NCBI GenBank assembly: GCA_905250885.1
Contig: CAJNOQ010001338.1
Span: 1 to 32,893 of the forward strand
Length of the DNA stretch: 32,893 bases
Direction of reading: 5' to 3'
From: Didymodactylos carnosus
Taxonomy: Eukaryota > Rotifera > Eurotatoria > Philodinida > Philodinidae
Program-made: the position numbers and the translations under genes
Shown: piece by piece, positions 24,934 through 32,893 of the stretch
Numbering within the stretch: position 1 is the first letter of the stretch
How the letters are laid out: every line of letters starts with the position of its first letter
The notes under the pieces: model-generated
What the model saw: only the letters and a program-made list of their open reading frames with translations
The model's database searches: none
Told to the model about the DNA's origin: nothing

Positions 24934-25899
24934 CGGTTTCAACTTTCTACACATACCTGCTTTCAAGAATATTAAATCTAATTCAGTTTTTCTAATTGCA
25001 ACTTACATAATCCCGAAAATAGAGTGATGCAGATAAGTATCACAATTTCGACTGGGATAATTGGAATATAATTGAGTGAGACAGGATTCAATATCGTTTA
25101 CTTATTAAGGAGTCTCTCTCCATTTTAGCAGTGGAATCTGGTTTAAATGGTACAATTCGATCGGTACCGTTCATTGTATTTCCTGATGGTTTATCTATGA
25201 ATCATAAGAAAATATAGGATCCAGGCGGTTTACACACATTGAAGAAAATAGAAGGAGAGAAAAGGAATGAACAGTCAGGAAGTCAATAGAATAAGTAAAA
25301 GAAAACTCATGTTTTTCTCTTCGTCTCTATTCTGATCAGTAGTAAAATCCCAAGTAGACTAGTTTCATCATTCTCTTTATCGAAATTTTAACTGTATATA
25401 GTTTATATTTCACTTTTGACAGTGTCTCTATGAAGAGTCGAAACATCAAGATAAATTTGAATTATTAAATTACATAAATGACTGCTGCTGTACAAAAATT
25501 TATTTTTAGATTGAACTGAACTTTTGAGAAATCAATAAGAAACTGTACTTATATACTTTAGGCAAGTTTCATGTTTACACGTTCTATGGTTTAAGAGGTA
25601 TTTTTGCGATCATTGCGCTGAATACATTTTAACCCATCAGGCCCCACTCCCGTCGGATCAGAAATGCCGATTTTTGGGGTCATTTTTCTCTCGTACCACT
25701 GACGACGGGAATGTCCTACCATGCACCGCTGTGAATCAAACCAGTCACAGAATCTATCAGAGTCTTTTGAAACAACATCTTCAACTTTTATAATTGATCT
25801 GTTTTTTCTTGTGCCTTGTCAACAAAATATGTTAAAGTGTATCTGTGCCATATATGAGTCTGTCATATAAGGTTATATTTCAAATGGAACTTACTCTTT

Positions 25900-26255
25900 T
25901 TAGTACCAATATAGATGAAAAAAGTCGTTCGAGGAGTGCGACGAGTACTCGACCCCACGGAAGTTGGCACTTCGGACCCTCGATATAAGCTTTCGTGTGG
26001 TATCGATTTCGAGCCTTCGGATTTCAGACAGGTAGAGAGCCCTCGAGAAAAGTTTCGAGTCGTCGAATAGAGATGTTCGGGACTTCTGAGCTCTCACTCT
26101 CTTGAGGGTGCGCGAGGATTCGGAAGTCCCCGGAATCCGACGAGGGCTTGGAAATACTCCTCGAAAGCTTATATCGAGGGTCCGAAATGCCATTTTTCGA
26201 GGGCTCGAGCCCTCGATCATCGAAAGCACATTTCGGAGCACTCGAAGTACCCCTT
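25900..26255. repeat. TCGAG-rich hairpin element
   Basis: A conspicuously GC- and TCGAG-rich island in AT-rich DNA. Arms 25965-25995 and 26162-26192 (around GGACCCTCGATATAAGCTTT) are inverted copies with one mismatch, which is a wobble pair in RNA. The 166-bp interior is rich in CCTCGAG, GAGGGCTCGAG-like words. The 113-codon minus frame across it is a by-product of the low-stop GC-rich repeat and is not called as a gene. Confidence 0.65.
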
Positions 26256-26332
26256 GAAAAACTGGTTGGGTGGTTCTTTATTTTATTTTCGGTGTCGCAT
26301 TAGCATAAACTAGCCTTCCTTTACAACAACCA

Positions 26333-27130
26333 CACTGTAAAAAAAAAAGTGCTACAAAAAGTGTTTTTTAAGAAAACTGTTTTGCTATAAAGCGCATGAC
26401 TAAACATAGCTCTTTCAGGTATAGAGAAAATAAATTACTTTTGATCTGCTGTAAACTAGAGCACTTCGTGAAAAAACGCGCTTTCAACGTGATTGCAAAG
26501 AAAGCATTTTCAAAAATGTATAGTAGAAAGATGAATTGAAGTGACCCCAGAGAAAACACTGTGACAAATAGTATGACATGAAGCACTTTTTTGAAAAGAC
26601 ACTTTTTAAAGTCATGTTGACAAGTCATTCACCTCGTTTATTTTGCTATTACTACTAGTATATATGTAACGCTGATGTTCTTCGAATAACTTAGAAATTT
26701 TTCTCTTGAACGACTATACAAGTCATCGACGCTTGTCTCGAAGAAGTCGCCTTAGCCTATGGATTAGTATTAGTAATAGTATCAGACTTTTGAAACGGGT
26801 ACTAATTATAGTTCCGTGGTTCAAAGGAACCAAAAACTAACAAAATTAGAAAATCACATTTATAAGTTCAAAATCAAATATAACGAAATTTGACAAATGT
26901 CGTTCGAAAAAGTGGCCTAGAGAAGAGCACTTTCAAAGGCGATCTCTTGTGGCGCTGATCCTATTTGTAGTGGTCTTTATTTGATTTACTTTTCAAGTAA
27001 ATCAAAACTGGGGAGCGCTTTGCAAGCGATTTTCTTTAAAGCACTTTTCAAAGTGTTCTCCAGTCAAACACTTCACAAGCACGGCAAAACAAGATCAGTA
27101 CTACCGGAGAACGCTTTCTTTTTTACAGTG
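26333..27130. mobile_element. CACTGTAAAAAA-ended non-autonomous element, 798 bp
   Basis: Starts CACTGTAAAAAAAAAAGTG and ends AAAGAAAAAATTTTACAGTG-like (CTTTCTTTTTTACAGTG). Within it AGCACTTT / AAAGTGCT words recur at least six times in both orientations (for example near 26459, 26580, 26927, 27039), a subterminal-repeat pattern of transposase-binding sites. No transposase. The flanks share only CA, so the superfamily is open. Confidence 0.5.
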
Positions 27131-27150
27131 CATGCTTGCAAAAATAAAAA

Positions 27151-27739
27151 TTCAGTTCAGTTCAGTTCAGTTCAACGAGAACTTTGAACTTTTATCTATT
27201 TTGCCAACAAAAACAAAAATAAAGCATTGTTGAACCCGACAGCAGGAAAAGTGCAACCTTATAATCTAAAACTCTGCCACCTTAAATGAGTAGAAAAGAA
27301 GAAACAAAAACAGACAAGAATAATAAAATGAGAATAAAAAAGCGACACAATCATCATAAAAAGCTTAAAAAACTTTCTAAGTACGCTTCTATATCTAGGC
27401 AAAAAATATTGTGGAAGTATTTTTGAACAATGGAATATAATAAAACCAACGAACTGTTACATTTTGCACATGTAAATGTGTTCTAAGAGCTCTTTTCAAA
27501 CGTCTCACAGTGTGAAAAGACACCACATTCTCTGGTAAAGTATTCCACTCAGTTGTGGTTCTACGAAAGAATGAGGATGCAACGTGAGCTTTCCTTACAG
27601 TCGACTGTCTTAACTTGCCGAGTGTTTTGTCTATCAGAGTTAAGGGTACTTCCTCCCCTCTTTTTTGCAGAAAAGTTTCATTTTGCGCTGAACATAGTCT
27701 GATATAGCGGAAAGTCTGGGCTATAAAATGAGACCGCTC
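27151..27739 (-). mobile_element. 5'-truncated LINE with RT C-terminus, 3' UTR and pentanucleotide tail
   Basis: The minus strand from 27739 is open for 114 codons to TAG at 27397-27395. It includes FRYIRLCSAQ, KLRQSTVRKAHVASSFFRR, EWNTLPENVV and VRRLKRALRTHL. This is the C-terminal end of reverse transcriptases of CR1/L2/Jockey-like LINEs (..R...FF.R....WN.LP..vv.a.s...Fk..L...). A stop at 27742-27740 and unrelated DNA further upstream indicate 5' truncation. About 220 nt of 3' UTR follow and the copy ends in (CTGAA)n, about 4.5 units at 27175-27151. Short tandem repeats instead of poly-A at the 3' end are typical of CR1/L2-group elements. No start codon is expected in such a fragment. Good confidence in the LINE call; clade tentative. 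Confidence 0.78.
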
Positions 27740-27859
27740 CTAGCTGGTCATGACCTTCCTTGAAAAAATTATGAAGTTTTTAAGTTTTTCCTTCAAAGCC
27801 TCGAAAATCTCAATTTTTAGGTTCGTAAATTTTTCTCCCCATTCCTATACATTCAAAAT

Positions 27860-28138
27860 TTTTCCAAAATAGTGCGATCGAGCACAAACCTTTACCCCAG
27901 ATACTTTAGATCCTATCTCAGGATGTAAATTTTTTTTAAACGTTTTCGATTTCGACTTGCGTGAGAGGCGTGAGAAGGTTTTTTAAAATAAGAAACTGTT
28001 CTTTTATACAGGATTTTTAGTATTTTTCGAATATCTCGAGAAGGAAAGCATATTTTTCGAGAAAAAATTTTATATCCTCAGATAGGGTCTAAAGTATCTA
28101 TGGTAAAATTTTGAGCTCGATTGGACCATTTTTTCGAG
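27860..28138. repeat. Imperfect inverted repeat, about 76-bp arms
   Basis: 27860-27938 and 28063-28138 are inverted copies, roughly 75% identical by eye, best in AGATACTTTAGATCCTATCT. The 124-bp spacer contains TTCGAATATCTCGAGAAGG. Probably an old fold-back element. The sequence beyond, to about 28330, is related in style and ends in a G-rich tract (28313-28328). Confidence 0.6.
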
Positions 28139-28330
28139 AGGTCGTAATGTGACCCGATGAAAACTGGTGTTTCCTAGAAAACCTATAGAAGAGCACATCA
28201 GAAAATTCTCAGGAAAATTCTGGGCAAAAATACATCGATTTTCTTTTTTCGATATCCTGTCCCCGATATAAATTTCGCCTCGATCGGATATCGGTTTCCA
28301 AGACGGTTCAAAAAGGGGGGGAGGGGGTGC

Positions 28331-28672
28331 AACGGCTCATCGCCATTACATTATCCTCCTTCAACGATCTTATGGCACATTTTGGAAAATCTTGATAGTT
28401 CGAAGCTTCGCGAATTTTATATTAAAACTTTCTTTTTCTTTTAATAAATGCTAGAAGGTAGATTGTGTTCTTTAAATATTAGCGAAGAAAAGTCAATTGA
28501 GAATCGAAGACGAACGTTTTACTGAGATACTCGCTTAATGAAAAGGAGAACCAGATTTAATAAAGGTGATAAAATATAAACTCATGTTTTAACTGATCTT
28601 TTATTTTTGTGATTGTATAAGAACATCAGTTGAACAACAGTATAAAGTTTCAGTTTCTGCATTGAATCAGTC
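28331..28672. other. No gene seen; left flank of the integrase transposon
   Basis: AT-rich single-copy-looking sequence up to the left terminal repeat. I found no reading frame here that continues beyond the right end of the transposon. Confidence 0.4.
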
Positions 28673-28885
28673 TAGCATGTTCGCGATAACTTTGATATCT
28701 CTTTCCTCGAATTCTAAATCTTGAAGATGTTTTATGAATTCACTCTTGTTTTCCGTCACAAACCACGCCTCGTCGGCGAAGAAAATCCAGAAAAAATTAA
28801 TCTGATGAATCTAACCAAAGTTATCCGCAGAATCTTTAGTTATCAGTACCAAAGTTATGTAGTCATATTTGTTTCTTCTTGGTAT
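28673..28885 (+). repeat. Left terminal inverted repeat, 213 bp
   Basis: Compared base by base with the reverse complement of 31797-32009, with no difference seen. It holds three copies of CAAAGTTAT: 28814-28822 and 28850-28858 forward, 28686-28694 reversed. These are plausible transposase-binding sites. Confidence 0.95.
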
Positions 28886-28914
28886 TCTTCTCTTATTTCT
28901 TCGCTTACCTATAG

Positions 28915-29310
28915 TGCGATAGACATAAGTAGACAATCGTTCTACAATTATATAGATCAATCTTTTTCTTCTTTTCTTTCTCTCCATTCGTCGTTGACAT
29001 GACGACTTGTTGAAATTCTCAGCCTTTATCTTCTTCTTTACCTTTATTACGTAACCCCAAAGAAGATGCCTGACTTCATCGTCTACTTTTAGTTATTAAC
29101 AAGAAATTTATATGATGAGCATTCGTCTTTTTTTATCTCTCACTTCTTTGTGTGTATGTCTTTCATCAGATCTTCTCTGAATTTGACACTCATATTGTTC
29201 ACACCCATATCTTCACTTACACCCATACAAACACCAACACGCACAAACACAGATCCACACCCACCCCATTTATATAATTGTAGAACGATTGTCTATTTAT
29301 GTCCATCGCA
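28915..29310. repeat. Second inverted-repeat pair inside the transposon (40-bp arms)
   Basis: Arms 28915-28954 and 29271-29310 (around AGACAATCGTTCTACAATTA) are inverted copies with two mismatches. The 316-bp spacer is pyrimidine-rich on the left and, at 29190-29268, A/C-rich with CCCA words. Either a nested MITE or a subterminal structure of the transposon leader. Confidence 0.8.
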
Positions 29311-29332
29311 CTTGACCATTGTGTACTAATAG

Positions 29333-29340
29333 TATAAATA
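29333..29340 (+). promoter_or_regulatory. Likely TATA box of the integrase gene
   Basis: TATAAATA 50-57 nt before the integrase ATG and just after the inner inverted repeat. The spacing would put the start of transcription about 20-25 nt before the ATG. A second TATATAAAA abuts the ATG and is too close to serve that start. Confidence 0.45.
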
Positions 29341-29389
29341 GAATGTGTGAACCGATTAGGATCATGTTACTTGTTCTATATAAAAAAAA

Positions 29390-31352
29390 ATGACAGCGTG
29401 TAATACGACAACAACAACTATTCAACCTAATGATAGTGAAAAACTGTTTTATAGTGAACTTGATAAATATATAGATTCATTAAGTGTTAAATTTCGAGAA
29501 ATAAGTGTCATAAAGATGAAAGTTTGTGAGGATATTGTGCAAGCATTATTATTACAAAAAGGTAAGACATTTGGTTCATTTTCTCCAAAATTTGTTTTTT
29601 GGGCGAAACAAACTTTTTTATTGTTGAAAATAGTGGGTATTGATATTGCATGTTGTGTAAAAACAAAAAAAATTGTCTGTATTTATGAATCTTTCTTCAA
29701 TGTAATAAGCGAACGTCATGTCTCGGTTTCTCATGGTGGTCGCGATAAAACTCTTTGTGAAGTGAATTCTCATTCTTCGTGGGTTCCTCGTCCAGCTATT
29801 GAAATTTTTTTAAAACATTGTACACCTTGCCAAGTTAGAAAACCAATTAAACAACATGTAGTCTCCAAACCAATAATATCCTTAGGTGTCATCACACGGT
29901 TACAAATCGATTTAGTTGACATGCATACTAGACCAGATAAAATTGAACAAGACGTTGTTTTTAATTGAATCTTAAATTGTATCGATCACTTTAGTAAATT
30001 TTGCAGGACTTTTCCGTTGAAAAATAAATCGGCTGTGGATGTGTCTGTTAAATTAAGAGAATTATTTTTTGTTTTTGGTCCACCACGATTGCTTCATAGT
30101 GATAATGGAAAGGAGTTTGTTGCTAGCGTTATAACTGAATTAAAAAGATTGTTTCCTGATCTTTGTTTTATACGAGGACGTCCTCGCCGTCCTCGAAGTC
30201 AAGGTTGTATCGAACGAGCAAATGGTGTAATTTGTGATGCTCTTGGAAAATGGTTGACAACAAACAACTTCATTCACTGGAAGGTCAGAAGGTCTTTTAC
30301 CTGTGGTCTATGGAATTAATACAAGAGTTACGGACGATACGGTTGATCTGGTTGATAGCAACGTAATTCCACTTGTTGAAAAGTTAACGGACGTTGTTGT
30401 TTCTAATTCTATAGTTGGTCTGTTATCCCCAAATTATAATACAGCAGGTTTTACTTCCACATGTGATATAAATAACTCATTCATAAATGATCTTATTTCT
30501 TTCGGTTCATCAGTAAAAAAATAGCTTTAATTCTAATAATTCTAATAATGAACATAATTCAAATAGAAATAATTTACTCGATTGTCTTCAAGATGTTGAT
30601 TCGCTTTTAACATGTTTTAATACCAGCATTGCTTCTTCGTCTTTAATTGTACCTTATACACAATCCGCAATAAGTATTAAATTACTTCTCCTAGTTTCCT
30701 TTCATGGTCAGGTATAAATGCTGTAGCTTCTCAGCCAATCACTTCTTCTTTTAATCTTGATTCTTCTACAACGCAAGCTTCTTCTAGTAATTCATTACCA
30801 GTTTCAACCAACACTAATATTTTTGCATGTTCTTCTAATTCATCACGTCATGAACTGATACGTAAAATTGCTACTGATAATTACTTAAATACCGCAAATA
30901 AAAAGGTTAAATTGCATCATGTTTATATAAATAATTTAACAGAAAAGTTTAATCTAAATGATTGTGTAGGCGTTCAAATCCATACAGTTGATCGTACAAA
31001 CACAGACGCAAAACTTTTACCCTGCTTAATTCTTGAAAGAAACAAAAAAAATGATGATCTTGTTTTCAAATTAGTTTGTCAATACGGTAAACTACAGAAT
31101 GCATTCTCAGTTGAGAATATTATAGATTTAAAATCAGCTTGTCCACAAGAATTAAAACAGCTTAATGTTCATGAATTAAAAGATATTTCGTTTATCGAAG
31201 CATGCAAACTTTATGTACGTGGGGCAGTAAGCGACACATGTGATTGTAAATCAAAATGTGCCACAAAGCACTGTCCATGTAAAAAAGCTAATGTACCATG
31301 TTCGACAAAATGTCATTCAAAGCGAGGAGGTCGTCAGAATATGGGAGAATAG
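29390..31352 (+). pseudogene. Broken Gypsy-type integrase/transposase gene with C-terminal CXC-like motif
   Basis: Family role: cuts and joins transposon ends through an RNase-H-fold DDE core. Visible in order, numbering codons from 29390: HHCC zinc finger (H110, H115, C144, C147, with HVSVSHGGRDKT and HCTPCQVRK), catalytic D174 (LQIDLVDM), second D238 (HSDNGKEF), E275 (SQGCIERANG), 36 residues between the last two. The C-terminal part has a Ser/Asn-rich linker, then a cysteine motif CDCKSKCATKHCPCKK with two further cysteines, like half of a tesmin/CXC zinc domain. The core resembles KRBA2/SCAND3-type domesticated integrases. Lesions: in-frame TGA at 29966-29968; a one-base shift between about 30281 and 30291; a shift at the seven-A run 30515-30521; a compensating shift at about 30675-30705. 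All key residues survive. About 654 codons overall. Could be read-through or sequencing error only if all four were artefacts. Confidence 0.85.
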
Positions 31353-31715
31353 TGTGTCATGTGTCTTAAAGTGTACATAGTGTAAAAGTTTTTGATTAAA
31401 AAAATGTTCTTCAATACAAATTAATTGTAAATATGATGATTTGCTTTCTGCTGTTATGAATAAGTAAACTTTTTGTGAATTTGTTGTGGATAATATGACT
31501 TTTCTTCTATAAAAAAACCCAAAAAAATCCCTACTACTTTGACAATCATGCCACCTTTACGCGGTGAAGTGGATAAGTATCCTGTTCAGCAAAATGATTC
31601 ATTACCCAACAGGAGAAACTAAAAGCGTGATTTTAGCATATATCATCAATTTCGTGACTTCGTTAGCCATGATTTCTGTTTTTTCCATTCTTATTCCAAT
31701 TTTGCCTGACTTAGT

Positions 31716-31771
31716 CAAACTTAGAATTCTAATTTTGCCCAGGCAAACTTGGAATTCTAATTTTGCATACG
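31716..31771 (+). repeat. 28-bp tandem duplication near the right end
   Basis: Two adjacent units, each with CAAACTTNGAATTCTAATTT, 25 bp inside the right terminal repeat, followed by a short palindrome GCAAATTCGAAATTTGC. Possible subterminal binding sites. Confidence 0.6.
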
Positions 31772-31796
31772 CAAATTCGAAATTTGCCTACAACAC

Positions 31797-32009
31797 ATAC
31801 CAAGAAGAAACAAATATGACTACATAACTTTGGTACTGATAACTAAAGATTCTGCGGATAACTTTGGTTAGATTCATCAGATTAATTTTTTCTGGATTTT
31901 CTTCGCCGACGAGGCGTGGTTTGTGACGGAAAACAAGAGTGAATTCATAAAACATCTTCAAGATTTAGAATTCGAGGAAAGAGATATCAAAGTTATCGCG
32001 AACATGCTA
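31797..32009 (-). repeat. Right terminal inverted repeat, 213 bp
   Basis: Exact inverted copy of 28673-28885. Identity ends abruptly at both inner borders (GGTAT on the left; its complement on the right). Confidence 0.95.
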
Positions 32010-32029
32010 CCCATGGGGAAATTTTAGTA

Positions 32030-32700
32030 GGTACCGCGGTGTGCACACGCGTGAATATCGTGTGAAATGAATTGTGGTCGCGCGTGAACATCGTAAAATG
32101 GTGTGTGGGCACGCGTGAAAAATATATTCACGTGTGACAACAGGTGAACTGGTTACGAAAACGTTTCGCGTCATATTTTTCGCACGTGATCACACGTGAA
32201 AGTCATGAAGTGTGTAGTGGCCACACGTGAATTTCTCATGTTAAAATTTCCGTAAAAAATATCACTTACGCGTGAAAATGATTCCCACTAATTTTATTGT
32301 GAAAAATATCTTCACATTTATTCGCACGTCAATGTTTCACGCAACTCATTTCGTGAATAATATTCACGCTTAATCGCAAGCGACAAAATTCTTACGTTTC
32401 ACGCACGTCCACGTGTGAAACCTTTTACAGATGTGAAATGTCGTGAAGATTGAACGGCAAGCGTAAATACAAGTTTCTCCTATATCTTTCGAAAGTTGTA
32501 CATACATACAGATAAAAACCTTTGTTGTAGACCGAAGGTATTTTCTGTAGGAATATGCCTGGGAATCATCTTGTTCCCTCGGAGGAAGTATTAACTAAAA
32601 TAGTTTGGAAAAGTTGAAAACTAAGAAAAAAGATTTAGGAAGTTCACGCGTAATCACGCGTGAGAACTTTTTAACACGTGCCTTAGTGAATGTACTCAAG
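32030..32700. repeat. Array of CACGCGTGA / CACGTGTGA palindromic motifs
   Basis: At least fifteen variants of a near-palindromic TCACRCGTGA word in both orientations over about 670 bp (for example near 32045, 32078, 32110, 32130, 32183, 32224, 32265, 32640, 32655), starting just outside the transposon. No open frame. Reads as a degenerate repeat family or a dense cluster of E-box-like sites. Confidence 0.6.
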
Positions 32701-32724
32701 TGTCCCAGGCGAAAAAAAATCGTT

Positions 32725-32893
32725 AGAAACGACACGAAAAACGCGTTTTTTCCGAACGCGTTAGCAAACGATCGTTAAAAGAGCCGTTTAAACGCGTTTT
32801 TTGTCATTCAGAAGTTTAGAATAACGCGTTCTTTGACAACGCGTTTGCTAACGACCGTTAAATTAACCGTTTTCTGGCGTTTTTGTTAAACGC
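32725..32893. repeat. AACGCGTT-centred repeats, cut by the window end
   Basis: ACGCGT occurs five times in 110 bp. The unit AACGCGTTAGCAAACGATCG (32755-32774) recurs as AACGCGTTTGCTAACGACCG (32838-32857), each followed by TTAAA and CCGTTT. The units are internally palindromic. The array runs off the window. Confidence 0.65.

Larger units (their letters stand above)
23889..25640. repeat. Cluster of related direct and inverted repeats
   Basis: Module 1 (about 23930-24055, AACTGAAACTTTCAGACATC...GCGCTGAATGCAT) recurs directly at about 25510-25632, roughly 80% identical. Module 2 (GAAAAAAATCGATTGTACTC...GATTGAACTGAA) occurs at about 23889 and 24487, with its end again near 25506. Module 3 (24575-24660) is inverted at about 25416-25502, with about 85 bp matching and including CTCTATGAAGAATTGAAACG. 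The cluster looks like at least two copies of one element in opposite orientation with later insertions. Confidence 0.65.
28673..32009 (+). mobile_element. Integrase-type DNA transposon (Ginger-like), 3337 bp, complete ends
   Basis: Two 213-bp terminal inverted repeats (28673-28885 and 31797-32009) bracket one gene for a Gypsy-type integrase. There is no reverse transcriptase, gag or LTR. This is the plan of Ginger transposons: cut-and-paste elements with integrase-like transposase and long inverted ends. Between the left repeat and the gene lie a second inverted-repeat pair, a CA-rich tract and a TATA box. Between the gene and the right repeat is a 28-bp tandem duplication. Target duplication is unclear: if the ends are CATGTTCG...CGAACATG the flanks are CTAG and CTAC, which is only suggestive. 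Coding capacity is broken, so this copy is non-autonomous now. Confidence 0.82.

Noticed and set aside
25636-25720. TTAACCC with a nearby CCCGTCGG...GACGACGGG hairpin as a second piggyBac-like MITE
   Set aside because: No matching GGGTTAA end was found, so only one side fits.
25900-26241. 113-codon minus-strand open frame
   Set aside because: It lies across a GC-rich hairpin where stops are rare; composition follows the repeat and no domain is visible.
28313-28328. G-rich tract as a G-quadruplex
   Set aside because: Only two long G runs; not enough for a standard four-run quadruplex within a short span.
28721-29002. 93-codon plus-strand frame
   Set aside because: Most of it is the left terminal inverted repeat of the transposon, which is also read on the other side.
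29190-29268. CA-rich tract with CCCA words as a telomeric repeat
   Set aside because: No regular unit; words are irregular and internal to a transposon.
31564-31827. 87-codon plus-strand frame after the integrase
   Set aside because: Runs through tandem 28-mers into the right terminal repeat; no motif and no link to the integrase frame.

Overview
This is a eukaryotic, AT-rich window with many short introns (49-108 nt in the best-resolved gene), few genes and a heavy load of small decayed transposable elements. The best guess for the source is a small invertebrate, most likely a bdelloid rotifer. That guess rests on general impression: compact introns, a WWE-domain gene start of the kind common there, and many low-copy TE fragments. 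Nothing in the window proves it.

Layout. (1) 1-146 (-): the first 48 codons of a WWE-domain protein that runs off the window. (2) 147-5376: no convincing gene, but a 28-bp perfect-stem hairpin (1105-1210) and a palindromic MITE-like element (3630-3919). (3) 5377-6951 (-): a complete ten-exon ribose-phosphate pyrophosphokinase gene, 318 codons when spliced, with a 10-nt microexon and a GC-AG intron. (4) 6952-14100: mostly unannotatable AT-rich DNA with a SINE/tRNA-like head (about 8303-8375) and a LINE reverse-transcriptase remnant (about 9966-10340). (5) 14138-15355 (+): a two-exon gene for a basic protein with 22-residue repeats, preceded by a small uORF. (6) 15356-18900: small non-autonomous elements, including a hAT-type MITE with near-perfect 8-bp target duplication (16657-16922) and a 74-bp piggyBac-type MITE bounded by TTAA (17300-17373). 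(7) 18912-19526 (-): a 204-aa gene of unknown function lying between inverted copies of a dispersed repeat. (8) 20263-21387: a complex of CCCGACCCGAA-rich repeats in both orientations. (9) 21889-22095 (-): a transposase-like relic. (10) 22439-22789 (-): an intact, intronless ATG8/GABARAP gene whose reading frame stops directly after the conjugation glycine. (11) 23890-28330: a repeat graveyard with inverted and direct repeats, a TCGAG-rich hairpin, a CACTGTAAAAAA-ended element and a 5'-truncated LINE with a pentanucleotide tail. (12) 28673-32009: a complete 3.34-kb DNA transposon with 213-bp identical terminal inverted repeats and a broken gene for a Gypsy-type integrase ending in a cysteine-rich CXC-like motif. 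(13) 32010-32893: arrays of palindromic CACGCGTGA-like and AACGCGTT-like motifs.

The host genes do not form a pathway: PRPP synthesis, autophagy conjugation, a putative basic nucleic-acid-binding protein, a WWE protein and an orphan. The most interesting unit is the integrase-type DNA transposon at 28673-32009, whose perfectly identical ends contrast with a transposase gene carrying one nonsense codon and three frame changes.
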